64,000 nucleotides of DNA from assembly GCA_034189865.1 (NCBI GenBank), contig JAXHTV010000005.1:1-64000 (forward strand). The letters are read 5' to 3'. The notes under the pieces are model-generated. The model was given only the letters and a program-made list of their open reading frames with translations. It ran no database searches and was not told the DNA's origin. This document shows positions 1-7,741 of this stretch, piece after piece (within the stretch, counting starts at the first letter, position 1; each line of letters starts with the position of its first letter). Origin of the DNA: Pseudomonadota bacterium. Its GTDB lineage: Bacteria; Pseudomonadota; Gammaproteobacteria; UBA5335. A program made the translations under genes and the position numbers.

Positions 1-198
1 GCCTTAGGCATTGCCTTGCTGCCGGGATTCATTGCCCGCCCACACCTGGAACAGGGACGTATCGTACCGGTGATGCCGGCATACCGGCCCAGACCTTTGG
101 ACATCAATTTGGTGTACCCGGCGCGGCGTTATTTATCGGCCAAAGTCCGGTTGTTCGCCGAGTTCATGAGCGAGCAATTTCGCGACGTCACGTTCTGA
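1..198 (+). CDS. LysR-family transcriptional regulator, C-terminal end (partial)
   Basis: The gene enters from the left edge and ends with TGA at 196-198, leaving 65 residues. The peptide begins ALGIALLPGFIA, continues to a short basic stretch (LVYPARRYLSAKVR) and ends in a helix FAEFMSEQF. This is how the effector-binding domain of LysR-type regulators normally ends: a 'G-I-A-x-L-P' strand, then 'v-y-P-xx-r-x-l-s-x-k-v-R-x-f-x-d-f'. The DNA-binding half lies outside the window, so target and effector cannot be judged. It converges with the HxlR gene on the other strand, with only six bases between the stop codons. Confidence 0.8.
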   Translation, partial: ALGIALLPGFIARPHLEQGRIVPVMPAYRPRPLDINLVYPARRYLSAKVRLFAEFMSEQFRDVTF

Positions 199-204
199 TA
201 CCCA

Positions 205-588
205 TCACGATTCGCCGCCCGCCAAGCGGCTTGCCGGCAAAGCCGACGAAACATCGGCATCGATCTCGCTCTGGAGTTTTTCCAGTTCATCGAGGATTCG
301 AATGAACTTGGTGCCAAAGGGCGTCACCACGTACTCCACCCGGGGCGGAACTTGCTTGAATTCCACCCGCTCAATGATGCCGAAGCGGACATTCTTGCGT
401 AAGCACTCGTTAAGCACTTTGGTGCTCAGGCCTTCCACACTGCGCGCCATCTCGCCCGGCCGATTGATCCCGTTGGCGAGCAATTGATAGACCGTCAAAG
501 ACCATTTGCACCCGAATATCGTCTCGACCATGCGCGCGCTTTTTTCGGGCGCCGATTTTCTCAAAAAAACTTTCTCATGGGTATTCAT
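205..588 (-). CDS. HxlR-family winged-helix transcriptional regulator
   Basis: About 127 residues from the ATG at 588, the usual size for HxlR proteins. The family signature is readable: a helix before 'FGCKWSL' (family consensus GGKWTL), then 'GINRPGEMARSVEGLSTKVLNECLRKN' as the helix-turn-helix and 'PRVEYVVTPFGTKF' as the wing. These are small dimeric repressors or activators, often of redox or aldehyde/quinone responses, and commonly act on a divergent neighbour. Here the SDR gene at 699 is divergent, so it is the likely target (inference). A GTG at 648 would add 20 residues, but neither start has a convincing ribosome site. The Cys in FGCKWSL and another in NECLRK could be redox-active. 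Confidence 0.8.
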   Translation of the reverse strand: MNTHEKVFLRKSAPEKSARMVETIFGCKWSLTVYQLLANGINRPGEMARSVEGLSTKVLNECLRKNVRFGIIERVEFKQVPPRVEYVVTPFGTKFIRILDELEKLQSEIDADVSSALPASRLAGGES

Positions 589-698
589 CAAGATGCACCA
601 AAAAGTACCTAACACACCGAATTGTTCTTGCTGTTCAATGGGATACACTCCGCTCTAAGCTAGCCCCACCCAGAACGGCTCATTGTGGAGGATAGCTG

Positions 699-1466
699 AT
701 GAACAACAACCAACCGCTCGCCCTGGTGGTGGGTGGATCCAGCGGAATGGGTTTGGCCACCGCCAAACGTCTTATCAAACGCGGGATCACCACCATGATC
801 CTTGGTCGATCGGCCGACAAGCTGGCCGCGGCGGAGCAGAGTCTCGCCCCCATCGGGTCGGTGGAGACACTGCAAACCGATCTGTATCAAAACGACGATG
901 TCCAGCGTTTACTTGATTTCCTTGCGCAGGAAAACCGCCACCTGAAATACCTGGTCAACGCCGCCGGTTATTTCAATCCCAAACCGTTTTTGCACCATGA
1001 TCGATCGGACTACGACGTGTACATGGATCTGAACCGGGCGATGTTCTTCATTTCCCAGGTTGTGGCTGAGAACATGGTGGCACACGGCGGGGGATCTATC
1101 GTGCATATCGGCTCCATGTGGGCCAAACAGGCGATCAAGGCCACGCCTTCGTCCGCCTACTCCATGGCCAAGGCGGGCCTGCACGCGCTAACCCAACACA
1201 TGGCCATGGAGCTGGCACCGCACCATATCCGGGTCAATGCCGTGTCACCGGCGGTGGTGAAAACCCCCATTTATGAGGCGTTCATCGCCCCTGAGGAACT
1301 GGATCAAACCCTGGCGAGCTTCGATGCATTTCATCCCATCGGCCGTATCGGTACCGCCGACGATGTCGCCGCCACCATCGATTTTCTGCTCAGCGACGAC
1401 GCCGGTTGGGTCACCGGTGCCATTTGGGATGTCGACGGCGGTGTCATGGCCGGTCGCAATGAGTGA
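699..1466 (+). CDS. SDR-family NAD(P)-dependent oxidoreductase
   Basis: A 255-residue classical short-chain dehydrogenase/reductase. The N-terminal nucleotide-binding motif reads VVGGSSGMG (family TGxxxGxG). NAAG follows at about residue 88. The catalytic pair appears as SAYSMAKAG (YxxxK) with the usual upstream Ser in HIGSMWAK. The end, [13 protein letters not shown], matches the conserved C-terminal strand, so the protein looks complete and active. A GGAGG at 686-690 precedes the ATG by eight bases. It is divergent from the HxlR gene, which probably controls it. A weak promoter (TTGTTC 622-627, TACACT 644-649, 16-base spacer) lies between them. The substrate cannot be told from sequence. 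Confidence 0.9.
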   Translation: MNNNQPLALVVGGSSGMGLATAKRLIKRGITTMILGRSADKLAAAEQSLAPIGSVETLQTDLYQNDDVQRLLDFLAQENRHLKYLVNAAGYFNPKPFLHHDRSDYDVYMDLNRAMFFISQVVAENMVAHGGGSIVHIGSMWAKQAIKATPSSAYSMAKAGLHALTQHMAMELAPHHIRVNAVSPAVVKTPIYEAFIAPEELDQTLASFDAFHPIGRIGTADDVAATIDFLLSDDAGWVTGAIWDVDGGVMAGRNE

Positions 1467-1531
1467 CGGGCCGTGCAACGACACGCGTCAACGATCTTAT
1501 TGCAATCAGGTTAGACTTGCTGAATCGAAGC

Positions 1532-1578
1532 CGGCATCGGCGTGGGCGCTGGGATCAACGGCACCCACGCCGATGCCG
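1532..1578. terminator. 15-bp perfect inverted repeat after the SDR gene
   Basis: CGGCATCGGCGTGGG at 1532-1546 is exactly complementary to 1564-1578, with a 17-base loop. It lies between the SDR gene and the metallopeptidase gene. There is no T-run after it on either strand, so it is not a textbook intrinsic terminator. It could be a transcription barrier, an RNA-stabilising hairpin or a protein site. Confidence 0.5.
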
Positions 1579-1643
1579 CCGGCACGCATTACGAATCTCT
1601 AATGATCCACTCACTGCGGTAATCAAACCAGGGGATCAACATC

Positions 1644-2708
1644 ATGCGACTGTTCGAATGCGGTCACTGCGAGCAAACGCTCTACTTCGAGAATGACCAA
1701 TGCACAACATGCGGCTCCGCGCAGGGATTCGACCCTGGCCAACGGGAACTGCTCACTCTCGCTCCGGGGGATGACGGCGACTGGCATCATCCTGGCACGA
1801 CCTCGCAAGTCTTTTTCTACTGCATTAACAGCGAACACCAAGCTTGCAATTGGCTGGTCCCCCGACCGGGCGAGCTCTGCACAGCCTGTCGCCATAACCG
1901 CACGATTCCCAATCTTTCCGACCCACGCCAGCAGTCCTTATGGCGCAAGATCGAGCAGGCCAAGCATCGACTCTTTTACAGTCTGCTGCGATTTAACCTG
2001 CCCCTCAGAACAAAGCAGGAGGCGCCGCACAACGGGCTGGCGTTCGATTTTGTCGGCAACCCCAACCCGGAATTTCGGGAATCAAAATCGGTTATGACCG
2101 GTCATGCCGAAGGGCTAATCACCCTCGATATCGCCGAGGCCGATCCCGCGGAGCGCGAGCGCCAGCGGCTCACCATGGCGGAGCCTTACCGCACATTGCT
2201 CGGGCACTTCCGCCACGAAATCGGCCACTACTATTGGGCCTTGTTGGTCAGCGAAGGGCCCTGGTTGGAACCGTGCCGGGCGCTGTTCGGGGACGATCGC
2301 CGCGATTACAGCGACGCCCTCGCTGCGCATTACCAAAACGGCCCGCCGCCGGATTGGCCGGCCCACTACGTGAGCGCTTACGCCACCAGCCACCCCTGGG
2401 AGGACTGGGCCGAGAGTTGGGCGCACTATTTTCATATCGTCGATACGCTGGAGACGGCTTATCACTTCGGGTTGAAAGTGGACCCGAAGCATGTCGGGGC
2501 CGAGGGAATGCGCAGCCATCCGAAGTTCGATCCCTATCACGAAGCGGACTTCGACCGGATCATCAAGGCCTGGTTTCCGATTACCTTCGCCGTGAACAGT
2601 TTGAATCGCAGCATGGGTCAACCGGACCTCTACCCGTTTGTCTTGTCGGACGACGCGTTGGAAAAACTCGATTTCGTCCATCGACTGATTCATAACCGAA
2701 AAGCGTAA
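1644..2708 (+). CDS. Putative zinc-binding metallopeptidase (Peptidase_Mx type) with N-terminal zinc ribbon
   Basis: 354 residues. The N-terminus carries CGHC and CTTCG pairs (residues 6-25), a rubredoxin-like zinc ribbon. A second Cys set (CINSEHQACNWL, CTACR) follows at about 56-82. The core has HFRHEIGHYYW near residue 193, an HExxH zinc-protease motif, with a downstream W-E-D-W-A-E-S-W-A-H-Y stretch that can supply the third ligand and matches the family pattern as I know it. There is no signal peptide, so it is probably cytosolic. The start is supported by AGGGGA about eight bases upstream. Family members are widespread in Proteobacteria but I know of no defined substrate. It stands alone, between the SDR gene and gst. 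Confidence 0.85.
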   Translation: MRLFECGHCEQTLYFENDQCTTCGSAQGFDPGQRELLTLAPGDDGDWHHPGTTSQVFFYCINSEHQACNWLVPRPGELCTACRHNRTIPNLSDPRQQSLWRKIEQAKHRLFYSLLRFNLPLRTKQEAPHNGLAFDFVGNPNPEFRESKSVMTGHAEGLITLDIAEADPAERERQRLTMAEPYRTLLGHFRHEIGHYYWALLVSEGPWLEPCRALFGDDRRDYSDALAAHYQNGPPPDWPAHYVSAYATSHPWEDWAESWAHYFHIVDTLETAYHFGLKVDPKHVGAEGMRSHPKFDPYHEADFDRIIKAWFPITFAVNSLNRSMGQPDLYPFVLSDDALEKLDFVHRLIHNRKA

Positions 2709-2797
2709 CTCGGCGGCGCATCCCCCAAGAACCGGGATTCACCCGTTGAGTCTAAACGCACACGGATTCATAAAACCCTGAACCCTTGGAGGCTGTC

Positions 2798-3418
2798 ATG
2801 CTCAAGCTGTACTACTCCCCTGGCGCCTGCTCCATGTCGCCCCATATCGTGCTGCGGGAAGCGGAGCTGGAGTTCGCCCTCGAGAAAGTCGACCTGCGTA
2901 GCAAACAAACCGAATCCGGAGTGGACTTCACCACCATCAACTCCAAAGGTTACGTACCAACCTTGCAGTTGGCGGATGGAGACGTCCTGACCGAAGGCCC
3001 GGCCATCGTTCAATACATCGCGGATTTGAAACCGGAGTCCGGACTCGCCCCGGCCAACGGAACCCTGCCCCGCTACCACCTGCAGGAATGGCTCAACTAC
3101 ATCTCCACCGAACTCCACAAGTCCTCGGGCCAGCTTTTTAACCCGGCCGTTCCGGAAGCGTACAAAGCGACAGTCCACGAGAACCTAAAGAACCGCTATG
3201 CCTATATCGATCAACAGCTGTCCAAGCAAGACTTCCTGCTGGGAGCGGATTTTTCGGTGGCGGACGCCTATTGCTTCACCGTCGTCAGCTGGACACCACT
3301 TTTAAAGATCGACATATCCCATTGTCCGAATTTGCAGGCTTACATGGAGCGAATAGGTCAGCGGCCTAGCGTACAGGCCGTAATGGAGGCGGAAGGCTTA
3401 AAGAAAGCAAAAGGCTGA
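2798..3418 (+). CDS. gst: Glutathione S-transferase, beta-class-like
   Basis: 206 residues from the ATG at 2798, which has GGAGG at 2788-2792. The N-terminal thioredoxin-like domain opens MLKLYYSPGACSMSPHI; Cys10 in PGACS is the active-site cysteine characteristic of bacterial beta-class GSTs. VPTLQ and the TEGPAIVQYI segment form the glutathione-binding cis-Pro and Glu/Ser site. The C-terminal all-helical domain contains the N-capping FSVADAY motif. It conjugates or reduces electrophiles with glutathione, which this organism can make (gshA, gshB at 33.6-35.9 kb). It is a single gene, convergent with the cytochrome gene, with a hairpin between them. Confidence 0.92.
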   Translation: MLKLYYSPGACSMSPHIVLREAELEFALEKVDLRSKQTESGVDFTTINSKGYVPTLQLADGDVLTEGPAIVQYIADLKPESGLAPANGTLPRYHLQEWLNYISTELHKSSGQLFNPAVPEAYKATVHENLKNRYAYIDQQLSKQDFLLGADFSVADAYCFTVVSWTPLLKIDISHCPNLQAYMERIGQRPSVQAVMEAEGLKKAKG

Positions 3419-3457
3419 CCCGACTTTTTCCGAACCTTTCGTTTCAGGACGAGCAAA

Positions 3458-3486
3458 GGGCAGGCTGTCGAACGAACAGCCTGCCC
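3458..3486. terminator. Hairpin between convergent gst and cytochrome genes
   Basis: GGGCAGGCTGT (3458-3468) pairs perfectly with 3476-3486 over a seven-base loop. It sits between two converging genes, where a bidirectional terminator is expected. The flanks hold only short T/A runs, so the terminator role is inferred from position and stem strength. Confidence 0.6.
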
Positions 3487-3512
3487 CGGGACGGAGCGGC
3501 GATCAACGGGCC

Positions 3513-4121
3513 TTAAGGGGAAAGCAAACCGGCGGCCGGAGAGACGATTTCCTGCCGGAAACGGGCATGACATGCCGTGCAGGTCGCCAGCGTATTGCTC
3601 AAAGCCGTCACCACCGCGTTGCGATCCTGTTGCCGGGCCGCCTCGCCAATGGTGTCGGCCGTGCGGTGAAAATTGAGTGCCATTTCGGTGAAGCCGGGCG
3701 CCCCCTGCCCCATACGTTCGCACATGGCACCCATGGCGGGAGAGAAGCCAATACGCTGCACCGCATTGGCAATCCCCTCGAAATCATCTGCCGCCAGCGC
3801 GGCGGTGATCCGCTGAATCGCCTCCAGATGTTCGCGCATGTTGCGCAGCTGATGCGCCGCCATTTGTGGCGAGAGCGGCAAGGGCTCGCGGGTATCCGCC
3901 GGCTGTGCGTTCTGTCCGTGGGCCATCCCATGATGCCCGCCGAGCGGTGATTCGGCGCGGGCAACGACGGCAAACAGAACCCACATCACCAACAGCAACC
4001 CCACACCAAAAACCATGATGGACCGCGCCGAGGGCAAGTCCGCCCGGGAACTCGCCTCATGCCCGCCCCGCATGGCGGTTTCCGATAGCCCGTAACCGTA
4101 GATCGCGTGTTGTTTTTTCAT
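3513..4121 (-). CDS. Membrane-anchored c-type cytochrome (cytochrome c'-like)
   Basis: About 202 residues if started at the ATG at 4121, which is preceded by AGGGGG eight bases upstream; ATGs at 4127 and further upstream are alternatives. One uncleaved transmembrane helix (SIMVFGVGLLLVMWVLFAVVARA) follows a cytoplasmic N-terminus of about 40 residues, putting the rest in the periplasm. A His-rich linker (LGGHHGMAHG) leads into a helical domain. That domain ends with CTACHARFR, a CxxCH haem-attachment site near the C-terminus as in class II cytochromes. The likely role is electron transfer or ligand binding at the membrane; the partner is unknown. It is monocistronic and nothing nearby is an obvious redox partner. 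Confidence 0.75.
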   Translation of the reverse strand: MKKQHAIYGYGLSETAMRGGHEASSRADLPSARSIMVFGVGLLLVMWVLFAVVARAESPLGGHHGMAHGQNAQPADTREPLPLSPQMAAHQLRNMREHLEAIQRITAALAADDFEGIANAVQRIGFSPAMGAMCERMGQGAPGFTEMALNFHRTADTIGEAARQQDRNAVVTALSNTLATCTACHARFRQEIVSPAAGLLSP

Positions 4122-4424
4122 CCCCATGTCCCCCTGGCGTCCCATAGGCACGCTATCGAATGACTCATCCCGAAGCGCCCAAAAAGATATCCTCCGCTAC
4201 AACGTAGCGCAGCCTGATCGCTTACATTTGAGTTAAATCAGATTTCTCTGAATTAACTGGCAGGCGCAGTCGGCGGCGGCGGGAACCATCGGCGACTTAC
4301 GGCCGTACGCTAAAAACCCATTGACCGACGACCCCGCGCCATTCATGATTGCGCGGCCCGGTACATGTGTCGGGCCAGCGGCTTAAGCCGCTGATTGCCC
4401 AAGTGATTCTTCAGGGTGAGCGCC
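4122..4424. promoter_or_regulatory. Intergenic region with tandem palindromes ahead of the GNAT-C39/RimK-like operon
   Basis: This 300-base gap lies between divergent genes. GGCCCG at 4355-4360 pairs with 4371-4376 over a ten-base loop. It is followed directly by the 16-base perfect palindrome AGCGGCTTAAGCCGCT at 4377-4392, 32 bases before the start codon at 4425. A third small repeat, TCAGA-N4-TCTGA, lies at 4238-4251 in an AT-rich stretch that probably holds the promoter, though no good -35/-10 pair is clear. CGCTAC/GTAGCG near 4193-4207 is another short stem. The paired hairpins may be an operator or a leader structure. Confidence 0.45.
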
Positions 4425-5564
4425 ATGCCGTCCCATCGTCCTCAAGCCCTTTCCGATACGTTTGTTCGTCCGGCAACCTGGGCGGATTTGGACGCCTTGG
4501 TCAGGATCGAACAACGTTGTTTCGAAACCGATCGCCTCTCGCGGCGAAGTTTTCGCCACTTTCTCAAGCGCGGGAAGGGTGCGTTTTTGATTTACGACGC
4601 CGGTGACGGCCCCATCGGCTATGCCTTGGTCCATTTCCACGCCGGCACCGCGCTGGCGCGCCTGTATTCCTTCGCCGTGCTGCCCGAAGCCCAAGGCCGG
4701 GGCGTGGGTCGATTGCTGCTTGAGGCAGCGGAAGACGCCTCCCGCGAACAGGGCTGCCTGGCCATCCGGCTGGAGATCCGCCGAGACAACGAGAAAGCCA
4801 AAGCGCTGTACTCAAGCGCCGGTTATCGCGAGCTGGAGCAACTAGAGGACTACTACGAAGATCACGAAGACGCGGTGCGGATGGAAAAGTCGTTGGCGCC
4901 CCAGCCCGACCGCGGTGTCACCCGAGTGCCCTACTATGCCCAAACCCTGGAGTTCACCTGCGGGCCGGCCTCGCTCATGATGGCGATGAAAAGTCTGAAT
5001 CCGGACCTGCCGCTGAGCCGCAAACTGGAACTGCAAATCTGGCGGGAAGCCACCACCATATTCATGACCTCGGGTCTGGGAGGGTGCGGCCCCGATGGTT
5101 TGGCGCTGGCTGCGCACCGCCGGGGCTACGAGGTCGAGTTGATCCTGAAAGACGAACAGGCCTTGTTTGTCGATTCGGTCCGTTCGGCCGAAAAGAAGGA
5201 AGTCATCGCCCTGGTGCATGAAGACTTCAAGGAACAGATTCTCTCCGCCGACATCGCGGTACGCTACGGTGCAGTGCGGGTGGACGAGCTGGAAACGGCG
5301 ATTCGGGAGGGCGCTGTGCCGGTGGTCTTGATCAGCTCCTATCGCCTGTACGGCGAAAAAACCCCGCACTGGGTGGTGGTCACCGATGTGGTCGATGGGA
5401 TCGTCTATCTCCACGAACCCTACGTCGATTACGAGGAAAACCGGACGCCCATGGACTGCATGAATGTCCCCATTTTGAGTGAAGAGTTCGAAGGCATGGC
5501 CCGTTACGGACGCAGCGGTCAACGCGCCGTGGTCATCCTGAAGCGGCACGGAGCGCACGTATGA
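4425..5564 (+). CDS. GNAT N-acetyltransferase fused to C39-like (DUF3335-type) cysteine peptidase
   Basis: 379 residues in two domains. Residues 10-150 are a GNAT fold: PEAQGRGVGRLLLE is the acetyl-CoA-binding R/Q-x-x-G-x-G/A loop, followed by NEKAKALYSSAGY, as in RimI. Residues 165-379 are a papain-like C39-family domain. QTLEFTCGPAS holds the oxyanion Gln and nucleophile Cys (about 179). KTPHWVVVTDV holds the His (about 315), and HEPYVDY the likely Asp. All catalytic residues appear intact. There is no signal peptide, so it acts in the cytosol. The ATG at 4425 follows AGGGTGA; a GTG at 4416 is possible. Its stop overlaps the next start (ATGA), so the two are coupled. It probably acetylates and cleaves a peptide made by the neighbouring ligase (inference). 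Confidence 0.88.
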   Translation: MPSHRPQALSDTFVRPATWADLDALVRIEQRCFETDRLSRRSFRHFLKRGKGAFLIYDAGDGPIGYALVHFHAGTALARLYSFAVLPEAQGRGVGRLLLEAAEDASREQGCLAIRLEIRRDNEKAKALYSSAGYRELEQLEDYYEDHEDAVRMEKSLAPQPDRGVTRVPYYAQTLEFTCGPASLMMAMKSLNPDLPLSRKLELQIWREATTIFMTSGLGGCGPDGLALAAHRRGYEVELILKDEQALFVDSVRSAEKKEVIALVHEDFKEQILSADIAVRYGAVRVDELETAIREGAVPVVLISSYRLYGEKTPHWVVVTDVVDGIVYLHEPYVDYEENRTPMDCMNVPILSEEFEGMARYGRSGQRAVVILKRHGAHV

Positions 5565-7033
5565 GTCGTCACGTTGTGGTCGTCGACCAACCCGCCGAAT
5601 GGCGAGATTACTTGCCCGAGAGCCTGTTGTTGAGCGCCCGTGACTATATCGCGGGCCACGATTTCGGGACCAATCCCACAGTCAAAGTGATCAACCTCTG
5701 CCGCAGCTATCGCTATCTCGGCGTGGGTTACTACGTCTCCCTGCTGGCGGAGGCCCGCCGTCACCGCGTGATTCCCTCGGTGCGGACCATGCTCGATCTA
5801 TCGCGCAAAACCATCTACCAGTTGGTCACCGAAGAGCTCGACGAGGACCTGGCGCGGCATCTGAAACGGCACGAGGAAGACCAAATCAACTTCACCATGT
5901 ATTTCGGTTACACGCAGCAAGCCGATTTGCAGCCACTGGCCAATGTCCTGTTCGACCGCTTCCCGACGCCGATTTTGCACGTGCAACTGCGTCGCAGCGG
6001 CAAATGGCAAATTCACAAGATCACGACCCGGGGACCGGCTGATATCACGACGGATGAGCGCAGCACCCTCACCGACGCCCTCAACAGCTATCTGGGCAAA
6101 CGGTGGCGCGCGCCCAAAGCCCGTGCCGTGTCGCGCTACGACCTGGCGATCCTTCACAACCCGGAGGATACCCTCTCGCCCTCCAACCCCAAGGCGCTGC
6201 AATCGTTCATCCGCGCCGGAAAACGGCTGGGCGTGGACGTGGACCTGATTACCCGGCGGGACTATCCGCAAATCGCCGAGTGGGATGCATTGTTCATCCG
6301 GGAAACCACCAGCATCAACCACCACACGTTCCGCTTCGCCAAACGGGCCGAAGCCGAAGGCATGGTGGTCATCGATGACCCCACATCCATTCTTCGATGC
6401 ACCAACAAAGTCTACTTGGCCGAGCTGCTGCGCACCCATCGGGTGGGCACACCCCGTACAGTCGTGTTGCAACGCGATCGGTCCACAGCGGAAGTGGAAA
6501 AACTGGGCTATCCGGCGGTGCTGAAAATTCCGGACGGCGCGTTTTCTCTGGGTGTGTATAAGGCCAACACGCCGGCGGAATTCGACGAGATCGCCACGCG
6601 TTTGTTCAAAAAATCGGACCTGATTTTGGCCCAGGAATTCCTCCGCAGCGAGTTCGACTGGCGAGTGGGAATTTTAGGCGGAAAACCGCTGTTCGCCTGC
6701 CAGTATTTCATGTCACGCGGACACTGGCAGATCTACCAACACAAGGCTGATGGCCGGTTCGTCGAAGGTGAGGCCCGGACCCTGGCGGTGGAAGACGCAC
6801 CGAAAGATGTCATTCAGACCGCGCTAAAAGCCGCCAATTTGATCGGTGACGGCTTGTATGGCGTCGATCTCAAGCAAACCGACCGGGGGGTGTTCGTCAT
6901 TGAGGTCAACGACAACCCCAACCTGGACGTGGGTGTGGAAGATTTGGTGCTGAAGGACCGCTTGTACCAGATGGTGATCGAAGAATTCGTCCGCCGGCTG
7001 GACCGACAGCAGGAAAAAGCGGCTCGGCGTTAA
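5561..7033 (+). CDS. RimK-like ATP-grasp ligase with RLAN N-terminal domain
   Basis: 490 residues. The N-terminal 200 residues (INLCRSYRYLGVGYYVSLLAEARRHRV onwards) match the RLAN domain, named for its fusion to RimK-like ATP-grasps. From about residue 280 comes the ATP-grasp: NKVYLAELL, then GYPAVLKIPDG with the ATP lysine, QEFLRSEFDWRVGIL, and the metal-binding GVDLK and VIEVNDNPN near 447. It should join an amino group to an acyl phosphate, forming amide or peptide bonds, in the cytosol. It is longer than RimK (about 300 residues) and is not RimK itself. It overlaps the GNAT-C39 gene by four bases, a pairing that suggests peptide synthesis or tagging with processing. The substrate is unknown. 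Confidence 0.88.
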   Translation: MSRHVVVVDQPAEWRDYLPESLLLSARDYIAGHDFGTNPTVKVINLCRSYRYLGVGYYVSLLAEARRHRVIPSVRTMLDLSRKTIYQLVTEELDEDLARHLKRHEEDQINFTMYFGYTQQADLQPLANVLFDRFPTPILHVQLRRSGKWQIHKITTRGPADITTDERSTLTDALNSYLGKRWRAPKARAVSRYDLAILHNPEDTLSPSNPKALQSFIRAGKRLGVDVDLITRRDYPQIAEWDALFIRETTSINHHTFRFAKRAEAEGMVVIDDPTSILRCTNKVYLAELLRTHRVGTPRTVVLQRDRSTAEVEKLGYPAVLKIPDGAFSLGVYKANTPAEFDEIATRLFKKSDLILAQEFLRSEFDWRVGILGGKPLFACQYFMSRGHWQIYQHKADGRFVEGEARTLAVEDAPKDVIQTALKAANLIGDGLYGVDLKQTDRGVFVIEVNDNPNLDVGVEDLVLKDRLYQMVIEEFVRRLDRQQEKAARR

Positions 7034-7056
7034 GGCGGCACGCGCATCGAACCGCA

Positions 7057-7611
7057 TCAGCGACCGGCAACCTGCGGCACCGGCGATGTTTCAGGCGACG
7101 GCTCGGCTTCGTTTTCAGCCAACCGCTGAAGCGCCAAATCCAGCAGCAACACCATCCCGTCAAAACGGGATGTGCCGTACTCCACGCCGCGCATGTTCAA
7201 ACGCACAATCACCTCGCCGTTGCTGCCGTCCAGCGAGCCGATCACTTGCGTTCGGTGCTCGACCGAGGTGAGTGCCCACTCTCCCACATCCGGCACCGGG
7301 ACCGGCTGATACCCCCAGCGCTCGTAACCGTCGGCCAACTTGGACATCGGTCGGGCCCGGAAGACCGAGAGAATGAAACCGCTCTCACCGAAAACGCACA
7401 TATTGAACCCATCGTGAACGGAAAATGCGTTCGGTGACGCGGCATCAGGCACCACGAGCCGAATATCCTCCCACGATAACAGTTCACAGGGGTCAATCAC
7501 GTCCGGTTGGACGAACCGGGCCGCTCCCTGCTCGTCGGAGCAGGCGACCAGACCTGATAACAGCAGCATACCGGTCGTCCAAGCGATACACCTGTTCCAC
7601 ACAGATCCCAC
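7057..7611 (-). CDS. Predicted lipoprotein of unknown function
   Basis: 184 residues starting from GTG at 7611, with AAAGGG seven bases upstream. The N-terminus is a lipoprotein signal: a basic residue, the hydrophobic TTGMLLLSGLV, then a lipobox ending in AC at about residue 24. The mature part begins SDEQG and is acidic. DPCELLSWEDIRLVVP followed later by MCVFGES recalls DUF3558-like lipoproteins, where a Cys pair frames the start of the domain, but I cannot confirm the family. It is convergent with the ATP-grasp gene, with 23 bases between them. No functional link is evident. Confidence 0.65.
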   Translation of the reverse strand: MGSVWNRCIAWTTGMLLLSGLVACSDEQGAARFVQPDVIDPCELLSWEDIRLVVPDAASPNAFSVHDGFNMCVFGESGFILSVFRARPMSKLADGYERWGYQPVPVPDVGEWALTSVEHRTQVIGSLDGSNGEVIVRLNMRGVEYGTSRFDGMVLLLDLALQRLAENEAEPSPETSPVPQVAGR

Positions 7612-7741
7612 AATATCGCCCTTTCACTAGCGAAGCCCTGACACCGAATGGTTCCAGGTTTCTATGCTAGAAATGAGGCGGGAAAAGCGTCAACGTAACT
7701 ATGTCACAAATACGCAAATCGCCGGCAGCTTGTCGAGTCTC

